Assembly: GCA_902825965.1 (NCBI GenBank)
Contig: CADEDA010000019.1
Location: 1 to 57,990 of the forward strand
Direction of reading: 5' to 3'
DNA from: an uncultured Gemmatimonadota bacterium
GTDB lineage: Bacteria > Gemmatimonadota > Gemmatimonadetes > Gemmatimonadales > Gemmatimonadaceae
Length of the DNA stretch: 57,990 nt
The translations under genes and the position numbers were made by a program. Under the pieces are notes generated by a model. That model searched no databases and was not told where the DNA came from. It saw nothing but the letters and a program-made list of their open reading frames with translations. Below, one piece after another: positions 24,180 through 36,397 of this stretch (positions are counted from its first letter, which is position 1; each line of letters opens with the position of its first letter).

Positions 24180-25316
24180 TCAGGGGGTGAGAGCGCGATA
24201 GGCCGCCTGCACGCGGAGCAGGGCTTCATCCGGCGTGCTGCCGTCCGCGGACAGGTGTCCCATCTTGCGGCCGGGGCGCGCCTCCTTCTTCCCGTACAGA
24301 TGCACGCGCACCCCGGGCACCGCCAGCGCGCGCGTGAAGTCCGGCTCCTCGTTGGTCCACAGGTCGCCGAGGAGGTTGTGGATGGCGGCCGGCCGCACGA
24401 CGTCCACGCCGCCGAGCGGGAGCTGGCAGATGGCGCGCACCAGCTGCTCGAACTGGCTGGTGGGATGCGCGCGCTCCGAGTGGTGGAAGGTGTTGTGCGG
24501 ACGCGGGGCGAGCTCGTTCACGAGCAGGCTGCCGTCGCGCAGCACGAACATCTCCGTGGCGAGCAACCCCACGACGCCGAGGCGTTCGGCGATCGCGAGG
24601 GCGAGGGTGCGGGCGCGCGACTCGAGCGCCTCCGGGACCCCGGAGGGCGTCACGGCCCAGGTGAGCACGCCGTCGGTGTGATGGTTGCGCGAGGTCGGGT
24701 ACGCGACAGCGACGCCATCGCTGCGTCGTGCGACGAGCACGCTGATCTCGACGGCGATGTCGAGGAAGGCCTCGACCACGCAGACCGGCGCCCGCAGCGA
24801 CTCGAAGGCGGCGCGTCCGTCGTCGGGGGTCTTCACGCGCACCTGCCCGCGCCCGTCGTAGCCACCCATCGCGCTCTTCACGATCGACGGGCCGAGGGCG
24901 GCGACCGCGTCGGCAGCCGTGGTCGCGTGCCGCACGCTGCGGAAGGCCCCGAGCGGGAACCCGTTCGACGCGAGCCATTCCTTCTGGCGCGCGCGCTCCT
25001 GCACGGTGTAGACCGCCTCGACGCTCGGATGCAGCGGTGCGATGGCGGCCACCGCCTCGAGCGAGGCGCGGGGGATCTGCTCGATCTCGAGCGTGACGGC
25101 CGCACAGCCGGTCGCCAGCGCCGCGGCGGCCGCCGCGTCGCTCCACGCGGCCGTGATGGTGTGGCTGGCCACCGGGCGCGCGGGGCAATCGCGTTCCGGG
25201 TCGAGCACGCGCACGTCGTAGCCCATGGTCCGCGCGGCCATCGCGGTCATGCGACCGAGCTGGCCACCGCCGAGGAAGCCCAACGTGGCGCCCGGAGGGA
25301 CGGGCGCGTGCGTCAT
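24180..25316 (-). CDS. purK: 5-(carboxyamino)imidazole ribonucleotide synthase PurK
   Basis: 378-residue ATP-grasp enzyme of purine synthesis; it converts AIR, bicarbonate and ATP to N5-CAIR. Motifs are [68 protein letters not shown], and [20 protein letters not shown], then [16 protein letters not shown]. Its ATG overlaps the purE stop by four bases (ATGA). PurK plus PurE is the usual bacterial route to CAIR. Confidence 0.96.
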   Translation of the reverse strand: MTHAPVPPGATLGFLGGGQLGRMTAMAARTMGYDVRVLDPERDCPARPVASHTITAAWSDAAAAAALATGCAAVTLEIEQIPRASLEAVAAIAPLHPSVEAVYTVQERARQKEWLASNGFPLGAFRSVRHATTAADAVAALGPSIVKSAMGGYDGRGQVRVKTPDDGRAAFESLRAPVCVVEAFLDIAVEISVLVARRSDGVAVAYPTSRNHHTDGVLTWAVTPSGVPEALESRARTLALAIAERLGVVGLLATEMFVLRDGSLLVNELAPRPHNTFHHSERAHPTSQFEQLVRAICQLPLGGVDVVRPAAIHNLLGDLWTNEEPDFTRALAVPGVRVHLYGKKEARPGRKMGHLSADGSTPDEALLRVQAAYRALTP

Positions 25317-25807
25317 GGCAGGGTCTGCGTGCGCACGTCGGCCGCGCGGCTCGCGCGCCAGGCCCGCAACTTCTCGCGCACCTCGGGGCGATGCGTGCCC
25401 ACGATCTCGGCGGCGAGGATCGCCGCGTTGGTCGCGCCGGGCTTGCCGATCGCCAGGGTGCCCACCGGCACGCCCGCGGGCATCTGCACGATCGAGAGCA
25501 GTGCGTCGAGTCCGTTGAGCGTGGTGGCGGGCACCGGCACGCCGAGCACCGGCACCAGCGTCTTGGCCGCCACCATGCCCGGCAGGTGCGCGGCCCCGCC
25601 CGCAGCCGCGATGATCACCATCAGGCCGCGCGACTCGGCCGACGCGGCGTACTCGAACATGTAGTCGGGCGTGCGGTGCGCCGAGACGACCTTCGCCTCG
25701 TGTGGGACACCCAGATGCTGCAGCAGCTCGAGGGCGGGCGCGAGGTGCTCGAAGTCGGACTTCGAACCCATGATGACGCCGACGAGCGGATTGGCAGAGG
25801 CGGTCAT
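25313..25807 (-). CDS. purE: N5-CAIR mutase PurE
   Basis: 164 residues. PurE moves the carboxyl group of N5-CAIR to give CAIR. It shows [74 protein letters not shown] and [17 protein letters not shown], the class I PurE active-site set. It heads the purE-purK-PPOX run. CATATT lies six bases before the ATG with no Shine-Dalgarno, a leaderless pattern. Confidence 0.96.
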   Translation of the reverse strand: MTASANPLVGVIMGSKSDFEHLAPALELLQHLGVPHEAKVVSAHRTPDYMFEYAASAESRGLMVIIAAAGGAAHLPGMVAAKTLVPVLGVPVPATTLNGLDALLSIVQMPAGVPVGTLAIGKPGATNAAILAAEIVGTHRPEVREKLRAWRASRAADVRTQTLP

Positions 25808-25825
25808 ACCGGAAATATGACGACG

Positions 25826-25863
25826 CGACGGGGCCCGCGCCTAGGGAGACGCGGGCCCCGTCG
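25826..25863 (-). terminator. Hairpin between the S9 peptidase and purE
   Basis: A 14-base-pair perfect stem (CGACGGGGCCCGCG / CGCGGGCCCCGTCG) with a ten-base loop lies 45 bases after the S9 peptidase stop on the minus strand. A patch of repeated GCACCGA/GAGCAG units precedes it. Confidence 0.65.
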
Positions 25864-25908
25864 GTCCTGCTCGGTGCCATTCGGTGCTGCTCGGTCCTCA
25901 GCGGACCA

Positions 25909-27984
25909 TCACATCGTCGGCTTGTTGGGCCACTTCTCGAACCAGCTGCGCAGGAACGCCTGCGTGCGCAGGAAGTTCGACGGCGTGGAGCTGGTGCCGT
26001 GCCACTCGTTGTTGAAGCGGATCATGGCCGTGGGCACCTTCAGCACCTTCAGCGCCTCGTAGTACTCCTCCGTCTGGCCCATCGGGGTGCGCAGGTCGTT
26101 CACGCCCGTCATCAGCATGGTCGGCGTCTTCACGTTGCCGACGTACATGATGGGCGAGCGCTTGAGGTGCTCGCTGGGATCCTCCCAGGGGAGCTTCTCG
26201 AAGTTCTTGTACCAGGTGGCCCCGTCGGTGGTGCCGACGAAGCTCATCCAGTTGGTGACCGGGCAGTTGGCACTGGCCGCGGCGAACCGGGTGGTGTGCC
26301 CGACGATCCAGCTGGTGAGCACGCCGCCGCCCGAGCAGCCGAACACGTACATCTTGTTGGTGTCGATGTACCCGCGGCCGATGACGCTGTCGACGCCGGC
26401 CATGAGGTCGTCGTAGTCCTTGCCCGGATAGGCGTTCTTGATCGCGTTGCCGAACGCCGAGCCGTAGCCGGTGGAGCCGCGCGGGTTGGTGTACAGCATC
26501 ACATAGCCATGGGCGGCGTGGTCCTGCCGTGCGAAGCTGAACGCCACGTTGTACATCGCATGCGGACCGCCGTGGATCTCCAGCATCAGCGGATACTTCT
26601 TCCGCGGGTCGAAGTCGGGCGGCTTCACGATCCAGCCCTGGATGCGGTACCCATCCACCGACGGGTACCAGATCTCCTCGACCGTCGCGAGCTTCTTGCC
26701 GGCGAGCAGGTCGCCGTTGACGCGGGTGAGCGTCGTCATCTTCATCGGTGCCTTGGCGTCGAACTTGACGATGTTGGGCGGCGAGTCGAAGGTCGCGCGT
26801 GTGCCGACGAAGACACCGGCGGCGCTCATGTCCGTCACCTGCAGCATATGCGCGCCGGTGGTGAGTGCCTTGGCGCCACCGGTACGTGGCGCGTAGAAGA
26901 GCTGCCGGGCGCCGGCGTCATCGGCCAGGAAGTACACGCCGGCGGACTTCGCATCCCACATGAGCTCGTTCGGCGTGCGGTCGAGCGCGGCCGTGAGCAC
27001 CCGGGGGTCGGAGCCGTCGGCATTCATCACGTAGAGCGCGGCGTCCTTCCAGGTCGCGTCGGTGGAATCGTAACCGGTGTACGCGATGTACTTGCCGTCG
27101 GGCGACGGCACCGGGTTGCCGTCCGGTCCGTTGCGGGTGGTGAGCCGGCGGATCTCCCCCGTCGCGACACGCACCGAGTAGATGTCGGACTGCCGCCAGG
27201 AGTAGGCGGCGTCGGGGATGCGGTTGGCCGCGAAGACCAGCGCGGAGCCGTCCGGCATCCATCGGGCACCGGCATGGTCCCAGTCCCCCGTGGTGACCTG
27301 CCGTGGTGCGCCGCCGTCGGCGGAGACCACGAAGAGCTGCGTGTTCCCGTCCGGGAGGAAGCCCTGCCGGTCGGCGCGGTACTTCACCGACTGCACCACC
27401 CGTGGCGGCTCCGTCCACTTGGCCCCCTTCGGGGCGGGGGGCATCTCCAGCGGCCAGGGTTCCGGCTTGGGCACGCGCATCTGGAAGCTGAGCATCTTGC
27501 CGTCGGGCGACCACTCGATGCCGCTCGGGGACTCGACCACACGCGTGACCTGCGAGGTCGCGCCCTCCGCGTCCATCCAGCGCACATGGATCTGTGCGCC
27601 GGTGGGCTCCCCATCGGCGATGTAGGCGATACGCGTCCCGTCGGGCGACCACTTGGCGCCGCTGCCTTCCACGAGGAAGCGCTGCCGCGACCCGTCGGCA
27701 TCCATGATCCAGAGCGCGGACTTGCGCCGGTCGTTCATCTGGTCGATCCAGCCCTTGGTGAACAGGATCTTGGTCCCGTCGGGCGAGAGCTGCGGGTTGC
27801 CCACATCCTCCCAGCTCATGTAGTCGGCGATCGTGAGCTTGTCGGGACCGGGCTTGCCCTGGGCGCGGGCGAGGGCGGGGAGCAGGAGCGTGGCCGTCGC
27901 GAGCACGAGGGCCGCCCGGCGCGCGAGCCAGCGTCCTCGTGAGCGCAGTCGCTCGGCGGTCGGTCGAAGCGAGTGTGCCGTCAT
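25909..27984 (-). CDS. Exported S9-family (prolyl oligopeptidase-type) peptidase
   Basis: 691 residues with a long signal peptide (RRAALVLATATLLLPALARAQ). An N-terminal beta-propeller of TolB/PD40 repeats spans about residues 45-430; repeats of the form LSPDGTKI, WSPDGTRI and PSPDGKYIAY are visible. The C-terminal alpha/beta hydrolase domain carries the catalytic Ser near residue 550 (FGCSGGGVLTSW), Asp near 631 (GVNDLRTPMGQTEE) and His near 660 (NNEWHGT). It hydrolyses oligopeptides in the periplasm or outside the cell. ATG 27984 has GAGG five bases upstream. Confidence 0.93.
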   Translation of the reverse strand: MTAHSLRPTAERLRSRGRWLARRAALVLATATLLLPALARAQGKPGPDKLTIADYMSWEDVGNPQLSPDGTKILFTKGWIDQMNDRRKSALWIMDADGSRQRFLVEGSGAKWSPDGTRIAYIADGEPTGAQIHVRWMDAEGATSQVTRVVESPSGIEWSPDGKMLSFQMRVPKPEPWPLEMPPAPKGAKWTEPPRVVQSVKYRADRQGFLPDGNTQLFVVSADGGAPRQVTTGDWDHAGARWMPDGSALVFAANRIPDAAYSWRQSDIYSVRVATGEIRRLTTRNGPDGNPVPSPDGKYIAYTGYDSTDATWKDAALYVMNADGSDPRVLTAALDRTPNELMWDAKSAGVYFLADDAGARQLFYAPRTGGAKALTTGAHMLQVTDMSAAGVFVGTRATFDSPPNIVKFDAKAPMKMTTLTRVNGDLLAGKKLATVEEIWYPSVDGYRIQGWIVKPPDFDPRKKYPLMLEIHGGPHAMYNVAFSFARQDHAAHGYVMLYTNPRGSTGYGSAFGNAIKNAYPGKDYDDLMAGVDSVIGRGYIDTNKMYVFGCSGGGVLTSWIVGHTTRFAAASANCPVTNWMSFVGTTDGATWYKNFEKLPWEDPSEHLKRSPIMYVGNVKTPTMLMTGVNDLRTPMGQTEEYYEALKVLKVPTAMIRFNNEWHGTSSTPSNFLRTQAFLRSWFEKWPNKPTM

Positions 27985-28070
27985 GCGAACCTCGATTGGG
28001 AAGGTGGGGCGAGCGGCGGCGACCGCCGCTCGCGCGACGATACCACCCGGATCGCTACGCGGCAACGTCG

Positions 28071-28682
28071 CTACGTGCTGGCGCGCCCGCGCCCGTGCCC
28101 GCGCCCGCGACCGCGCCCACTGCCCCGTGCGCCCTCGCCGCCAGCGTTGCGGTCGGCGGTCCCATCCGCGCCCCTGGCAAGGGCGATGAGGGCGCGCACC
28201 GTGTTGAGGTTGCGGCCGGTGCCGATGTCGGCGTACGGGATCCTCAGCTTGGACGGCCCCATGCCGTCGGGGAAGTGGAGGTAGAGTTCGCGGCCGAGGA
28301 GCTTCAGGCGCTCCCGCCCGGGGATCTTGACGGTCTTGAGCAGCGCGGCGTCCGGCGGGGCATCGAGGAAGAGCACGAGCAGCTGTGCCGGCGCGGCGTC
28401 GGGGAAGGGATTCGCCGCCTCGACCGCCACGAGCTCCTCCAGGGTGCGCATGATGACGGCGCTGGGCTTCCCGAGTCGTGCCGCGAGGGCCTGCTCGAGT
28501 GCAGCCTTCGCGGCAGCGGCGCTGCGCCGGGTGGCGAACACCACGTTGCCGGACTGGATGTAGGTGCGGACATCGGCGAAGCCGAGGTCGGCGCAGAGGC
28601 TGCGGAGCTCGGCCATCGGCAGCTTGCCGGTGCCGCCGACGTTGATGGCGCGGAGCAGGGCGATGTAGGTGGGCACGCTCAA
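28071..28682 (-). CDS. DUF1697-family protein with Arg/Gly-rich tail
   Basis: 203 residues. The first 165 match the DUF1697 family: YIALLRAINVGGTGKLPMAE, YIQSGNVVFAT, and LYLHFPDGMGPSKL. The function of that family is unknown. The last 20-25 residues are low-complexity glycine/arginine (GSGRGRGRGHGRGRAST) and are not part of the domain; such tails bind nucleic acids in some proteins. The ATG overlaps the SDR gene stop by four bases, so the two genes form an operon. Confidence 0.85.
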   Translation of the reverse strand: MSVPTYIALLRAINVGGTGKLPMAELRSLCADLGFADVRTYIQSGNVVFATRRSAAAAKAALEQALAARLGKPSAVIMRTLEELVAVEAANPFPDAAPAQLLVLFLDAPPDAALLKTVKIPGRERLKLLGRELYLHFPDGMGPSKLRIPYADIGTGRNLNTVRALIALARGADGTADRNAGGEGARGSGRGRGRGHGRGRAST

Positions 28683-29428
28683 CGATAACGTAGCGCCGCC
28701 ATCCCTCCATCCACGCCGAGGACCTGACCGCTGACCCAGTCGCTGGCGGGGTCGAGCAGCCAGCGGGCCGGGGCGACGATGTCCGCCGCCGTCCCGATGC
28801 GCCCCACGGGATGCATCGCCGTGGAGAGTTCCAGCGACTTGGCGTTGCCCGTGATGCGCGACGCCAGCGGCGTCTCGACCAGGCCGGGCGCGATCGCGTT
28901 CACGCGGAGGCGCCGCGCAGCGTAGGTGGCCGCCGCGCTGCGCGTGAGGGCCGCGACCGCGCCCTTGGCGGCGGCGATCGCCTCGTGGTTGGGCAGTCCC
29001 ACCTCGGCCGCGCTGCTCGAGAAGAGCAGCACGCTGCCGCCGTCGGTCATGACGCGCGCGCTCGCGCGCACCGTTGCAAAGGCGGTCTGCAGGTTCAAGC
29101 GGAGCGTCTCGGCGAGCTCCGCCTCGCTGGTCAGGTGCGCCGGTTTGAGCAGGATGGAACCGACCGCGTTCACGGCACCGGCGACGCGGCCGAAACGGGC
29201 GCGCGCCTCGGTGAGCAGCGCCTCGACCTCGCCGAAATCGGCGGCCTCGACCTCGAGCGCGATCGCGCCGAGCGTGTCGGCGATCGGATACAGGCGATCA
29301 AGGTTGCGCGCGGCGAGCACCAGACGCGCGCCGTCCGCTGCGAGCGCGCGGGCGATGGCGGATCCGATGCCGCCGGACCCGCCGAGGATGACGAAGGCGC
29401 CGGCATCGGCGAGCGGGGAAGACGACAT
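28679..29428 (-). CDS. Short-chain dehydrogenase/reductase-like protein lacking the catalytic Tyr
   Basis: 249 residues with a Rossmann fold. The dinucleotide motif is FVILGGSGGIGSAIARALA, followed by LVLAARN and the NAVGS equivalent of NNAG. The Ser of the triad is present in VLLFSSSAAEVGLPN. The following YxxxK motif reads IAAAK (NHEAIAAAKGAV), so the Tyr is replaced by Ile. The C-terminal VNAIAPGLVETPL and DPASDWVSGQVLGVDGGMA segments are typical. It either uses a changed mechanism or is not an oxidoreductase. The substrate is unknown. Confidence 0.85.
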   Translation of the reverse strand: MSSSPLADAGAFVILGGSGGIGSAIARALAADGARLVLAARNLDRLYPIADTLGAIALEVEAADFGEVEALLTEARARFGRVAGAVNAVGSILLKPAHLTSEAELAETLRLNLQTAFATVRASARVMTDGGSVLLFSSSAAEVGLPNHEAIAAAKGAVAALTRSAAATYAARRLRVNAIAPGLVETPLASRITGNAKSLELSTAMHPVGRIGTAADIVAPARWLLDPASDWVSGQVLGVDGGMAALRYR

Positions 29429-29523
29429 GACGGGGCGAACGACCCGTGCGCCGCGGAGGTTCCGCCGGTGGCGGAACGCAAACGCCCCCCGCGCGTCATG
29501 GCGAAGGGGGCGTTTACACGAAG

Positions 29524-29596
29524 CGACCGCGACAGGACTCGAACCTGTGACCCGGTGATTAACAGTCACCTGCTCTACCAGCTGAGCTACGCGGCC
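29524..29596 (-). tRNA. tRNA-Asn (anticodon GUU)
   Basis: Read on the minus strand: the acceptor GGCCGCG pairs with CGCGGTC (one G-U). The D arm is GCTCAGCTGGTAGAGC, and the anticodon arm GGTGA-CTGTTAA-TCACC carries GTT. The T arm is ACAGG-TTCGAGT-CCTGT and the discriminator is G. CCA is not encoded. Confidence 0.97.
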
Positions 29597-29607
29597 AGAG
29601 ACATCAA

Positions 29608-29636
29608 AAGCTAGTCGGCGGGCTGGGCCCGTTCAA
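29608..29636 (-). promoter_or_regulatory. Promoter of tRNA-Asn
   Basis: On the minus strand, TTGAAC (29631-29636) and TAGCTT (29608-29613) are 17 bases apart. The -10 ends 11 bases before the tRNA. Confidence 0.65.
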
Positions 29637-29792
29637 CCCTTGGAGTCTCGGCACGCGAGCCGCCCGGCGGTACCGCCCGTGGCCCAGATTGGCGCGGGTT
29701 GGCCAAGGTGCCGAAACAGCCCCTCCCGGTGGCCCGTAGACCTCGCACGCGCACACTAGCGCGCGCCCGCACCCCCGCATCCTTCCGTTCGC

Positions 29793-31025
29793 ATGACCAT
29801 CTCCGCCCGTTCATCCCTCTCCGTCGGCCTCGAGGCGCTGCGCGCCAACCCGCTCCGCACCCTACTCTCGACCTTGGGAGTGGTCATGGGCGTCGCGGCC
29901 ATGGTCTCGGTGCTGTCCATGGGCGACGGGGTCGAGGCCTTCGCGCGCCAGCAGATCGAGGAGACCACCGACCTGCTCGGCATCACGGTCGCCCCACGCA
30001 CCACGGCCAACGTCGACGGCCAGTTCGTCCGGCGCCTCGATGCGATCAGCTTCACGCGCGCCGACGCGGAGTCGCTGTTCGCGGCGGTGGAGGGCGAGGC
30101 GAAGGTCGCGATGCTCACCAGCGGCGCCACCCTCGTGCAGTTGGACTCGCTCGCGGCGCCCCGCGGCTTCGGGATGTCGGGGGTGCTCGCCTCGCACTTC
30201 GCGGCCGCGGAGATGTCGTTCGTCGCCGGTGGTCCCTTTGCCGACACCGACACGGCCGTGGTGGTGCTCAACGAACGGGCAGCCGGCGTCGTCGCCCGCG
30301 ACAGTCTCGCGCCGGCCAAGGCGCTCGGCCTCTCGCTCGCACTCAACGGCCACACGCACCGCGTGGTCGGTGTGGTGAAGGGCGGCCGCAGTGGCGGCGC
30401 GCCACTGGCCGGATTCGTCCCCGTGGATGATGCGGCCCGCGCGATGCCCGGCTTCCGCGCGCCGCAGATCATCCTCGTGGCCCCGGTGATCGAGGACGTC
30501 GATCGCATGCGCGGCGAAGCCGAGGCGCACATGGCGTCGCGGTTCGGCCCGAAGTGGAAGGAGCGCGTGGACGTCTCGACCAACCAGGCGCGGGTCGATC
30601 AGGTCGCGACCGGCATGATGGTCTTCAAGCTCCTCATGGCGGCGATCACCGGCGTGTCACTGCTCGTGGGCGGCATCGGCATCATGAACGTGCTCCTCGC
30701 AGCGGTGGCGGAGCGCACGCGGGAGATCGGGATCCGCAAGGCGACGGGGGCACGCGACCGCGACATCCTCGTGCAGTTCCTCTCCGAGTCGGTGACGATC
30801 ACCGGCTTCGGCGCGACGATCGGGGTGCTGCTGGGGCTCGGGATCGCCTTCCTCACGGCGTGGATCATGCGCCTCCAGACGAAGGCGCCGATCGAGGCCG
30901 CGGTCACACCCGGCACCATCGTGAGCGTGGCGGCGCTGTCGATCGCGATCGGGTTGATCTTCGGGCTGTATCCGGCGTTGCGGGCCGCCCGGCTCTCGCC
31001 GATCGACGCCATCAGGCACGAATAG
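29793..31025 (+). CDS. MacB-like ABC transporter permease (FtsX/MacB_PCD type)
   Basis: 410 residues with the four-helix MacB topology. There is one N-terminal transmembrane helix (ALRANPLRTLLSTLGVVMGV), a periplasmic core domain of about 220 residues, then three C-terminal helices. The cytoplasmic coupling motif AAVAERTREIGIRKATGARDRDIL and the end LYPALRAARLSPIDAIRHE are diagnostic. Such permeases work with a MacB/LolD-type ATPase and often a membrane-fusion protein. No ATPase gene is adjacent, so the partner must be encoded elsewhere. Confidence 0.9.
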   Translation: MTISARSSLSVGLEALRANPLRTLLSTLGVVMGVAAMVSVLSMGDGVEAFARQQIEETTDLLGITVAPRTTANVDGQFVRRLDAISFTRADAESLFAAVEGEAKVAMLTSGATLVQLDSLAAPRGFGMSGVLASHFAAAEMSFVAGGPFADTDTAVVVLNERAAGVVARDSLAPAKALGLSLALNGHTHRVVGVVKGGRSGGAPLAGFVPVDDAARAMPGFRAPQIILVAPVIEDVDRMRGEAEAHMASRFGPKWKERVDVSTNQARVDQVATGMMVFKLLMAAITGVSLLVGGIGIMNVLLAAVAERTREIGIRKATGARDRDILVQFLSESVTITGFGATIGVLLGLGIAFLTAWIMRLQTKAPIEAAVTPGTIVSVAALSIAIGLIFGLYPALRAARLSPIDAIRHE

Positions 31026-31070
31026 GAGCGAGGACGGCGGGAGAAGGGCAGCGAGATCCAGACCGAAAGC

Positions 31071-31109
31071 GAGGGGAGCGACGATTCAGGCCGAATCGTC
31101 GCTCCCCTC
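31071..31109. terminator. Bidirectional hairpin between convergent genes
   Basis: A perfect 17-base-pair stem (GAGGGGAGCGACGATTC and its complement) with a five-base loop lies between the convergent permease and histone-like genes. It is well placed to end both transcripts; T-tracts are short or absent. Confidence 0.8.
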
Positions 31110-31170
31110 TCGCTTCCCTCCACCACAACCACCTGGGTGCGGCGGCACCCCACACCCATCGTCCATCCGC

Positions 31171-31644
31171 TCAGAACGCGATCGGTCCGTTCGATCCGGG
31201 AGCGGCGGGCGGGTTCCAGGCCGGCGGTGGCGCGACCGGCGGGGCCGGCGGTGCAACCGGAGCGGGCGCGGGCGCTGGTGTGGCCGCCATGGGCGGACGC
31301 GGGGCACTCGGCGTCGAGACGAGCGTGAGGACCGGCTTCGCCGCCACCGGTGCGGGCTTCGCAGCGGCGTTCGGCGCCGACGGCTTCGGCTTCGCGGCGG
31401 CCACCTTCTTCTTGACCGCGCTCACCTTCCGGGCGGCGGACTTCTGCACCGCCTTCTTCACGGCCTTCGCCTTCGTCGCCACGCGCTTGGCGACCTTCTT
31501 CACGGCCTTGCGCGCCTTCGAAGCGGACTTCTTCACGCGTGATACGGCGCGCTTCGCCTTCTTCGCCACCGTCTTCTTCGCGCGCTTGGCGCGGGTCGCT
31601 GCCTTGCGCGCCACCTTCTTCACCTTCCGCTTCTTGGTCGCCAT
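31171..31644 (-). CDS. Histone H1-like Lys/Ala/Pro-rich DNA-binding protein
   Basis: 157 residues. Residues 1-90 are almost only Lys, Ala, Arg, Val and Ser in KKA/AKK repeats (MATKKRKVKKVARKAATRAK at the start), like the C-terminal tail of histone H1 and bacterial Hc1/AlgP-type proteins. Residues 90-157 are Pro/Ala-rich with PAPAPAP and PPVAPP runs. No globular domain is seen. It most likely coats or compacts DNA nonspecifically. It lies directly after uvrA on the same strand, with AGAGGA before the ATG. Confidence 0.85.
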   Translation of the reverse strand: MATKKRKVKKVARKAATRAKRAKKTVAKKAKRAVSRVKKSASKARKAVKKVAKRVATKAKAVKKAVQKSAARKVSAVKKKVAAAKPKPSAPNAAAKPAPVAAKPVLTLVSTPSAPRPPMAATPAPAPAPVAPPAPPVAPPPAWNPPAAPGSNGPIAF

Positions 31645-31686
31645 GGAGTCCTCTGGGAGGGAAATGCGGGAGCCGACGTGATAAAA

Positions 31687-34499
<2,813 letters not shown>

Positions 34500-34503
<4 letters not shown>

Positions 34504-36332
34504 CCGAGCGGATCGTCGTCGAAGATCGACCGCGACCGCAGCGACCCGTCGACCGCGCGCAGCAACTCCTCCAGCTCGGCCTTCACCGCGCGCACTTCCC
34601 AGCGATACATCGCGCGCGAGGCGCCCACGGAGAGTGCGCCGACGGCGATCGCGGTGAGGCCGACGGGCGCGGCGAGGAGCAACCCGCCCAGTGCCGCGGC
34701 CTTCGCCGCGATCACGCCCCCGATGGACGAGGCCGTCGCGGTGGCCCCGAAGCTGAGGCCGGCGTAGCCCCACACGTTGGCGCCCAGGCCCGGGCGAAGG
34801 TCCGCGACGAGCGTGACCTCCACCGCGCCGCGGTCATGCTCGAGCGTGCGCAACGTCGCCCGGACCTCCTTGGCGAACAGGCCGTAGCGCAGCCAGGTGA
34901 ACTTGTAGCCGCCACCGTAGCCGGCGGCCATGCCGCTGCCGTCCATCGCCGGGATGGCGAACACGAGGATGCCGCCGTCGAGCGGGTGCGGCCCGATCTG
35001 GTCGCGCAGGCTCATCACGAACGGGATGCCCTGGAACGTGCGCCCGATGGCCTTGAGCACGTCGCGCGCCGGTGCCCGGATGATGAGCGAGACGGAGATG
35101 GAGCGCGCCATCTCCCCGAGCAGCGCCTTGCCGACCCGTTCGCGCACGCCGCCCTCGGCCACTGCCGCGAGCGCCGAGGTGTCGCGGGGGAGTTCGGAGA
35201 GCGCCAGGGCCACGAAGCGCTGCGAGATACCGGCCTCGACGGCCGCCGCCTCGACGTCCTGCACGCGGAAGGTGGAGGTGGGCGCGACGCCCGGGGCACC
35301 CGAGGCGACGCCGGCGGGTGTCACCTCGCCGCCGAGTGCGCGTGTGGCGTGGGCTCGCGTCTCCCGCTCGAGCCGCGCGGCCGCCTCGGCCTGCAGCTGC
35401 GCCGCACGCCGCCACACCAACGCGGCCTGGTCCTCGGAGAGCACGGCGTGACCGCCGCTGACCTGCGCCGGCATCGCCGCCACGCCTTCCATCGCCTTGC
35501 CCAGCGCGTCGGCGAGCGCCTCGCCGTTCTCGAAGCGCTGGGCGGGGTCCTTGGCCAGGCAGCGGTCGATCACCGCGGCCAGCGGCCGCGGGACCCCTGG
35601 CGCCACGGTGAGCAGGCTCGGTGCGGGTTTGGTGACGTGCGCGACGAGCACCGCCGTCGCGGCGTCGCCCTCGAACGGCAGGCGTCCGCTCAGCAGGTGG
35701 AAGCCCACGACGCCAAGGGCGTAGAGGTCCGAGCGGCCGTCGATCGGGGCGCCCTGGATCTGCTCGGGGCTCATGTAGTGCGCCGTCCCCACGACGTGCC
35801 CCTCGGAGGTGAGGCCGGGTGCACGCTCGGAGCGGGCGATGCCGAAGTCCGTGACGAGCGCGCGGTTGGTGCCGCGCTCGATCATGATGTTCTCCGGCTT
35901 CACGTCGCGGTGGATCACGCCGCGGGCGTGCGCGTAGGCGAGCGCCCAGGCGACTTCGCGGAGGTGGCGCACGACTTCGCTGGGGGCGAGCGGGCCGCGG
36001 TCCTTCACCCGCTGGCCGAGCGACTCGCCGTCCACGAGCCCCATCGCGAAGAACGCGAACCCGCCGCGCTCGTCGGCGCGATGCACCGGCACGATGTTCG
36101 GGTGCGAGAGCTGGCCGGCGGTGCGTGCCTCGCGCAGGAAGCGGGCCCGCACCTCGTCGTTCTGGCCGAGGTCCGGCGGCAGCACCTTGAGGGCGATCGG
36201 CCGCTCCAGCCGCACGTCGCGGGCGCGGAAGACCACGCCCATGCCGCCGCGACCCAACTCGGATTCGAGCTCGAACTCGCCGGCCAAGGCAGCGGGCAGT
36301 CCAGCGAGAGCAGCGTCGAGCGTGGGCGGCAT
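34500..36332 (-). CDS. Ser/Thr protein kinase with C-terminal membrane-associated domain
   Basis: About 610 residues. The Hanks-type kinase domain (about 20-285) has P-loop GRGGMG, the ALKVLPPDL Lys, [33 protein letters not shown] and [17 protein letters not shown] linker region (about 300-400) is Ala-rich. The last 200 residues are not a known repeat type ([20 protein letters not shown] ... [18 protein letters not shown]). They contain one or two hydrophobic stretches ([20 protein letters not shown]) that may anchor it to the membrane, and an acidic end. ATG 36332 is used; a GTG lies one codon earlier. It overlaps uvrA by four bases and is near FHA and PP2C genes. Confidence 0.92.
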
Positions 36333-36385
36333 CACGGGAGTCGAGTGGGTCGGCGGTCGGAATGCACGAATCTAATGCCTGGGGT

Positions 36386-36391
36386 TAGCTT
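36386..36391 (+). promoter_or_regulatory. -10 element of the ABC exporter gene (leaderless)
   Basis: TAGCTT ends six bases before GTG 36398; no Shine-Dalgarno is present. Confidence 0.5.
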
Positions 36392-36397
36392 GCGGCC

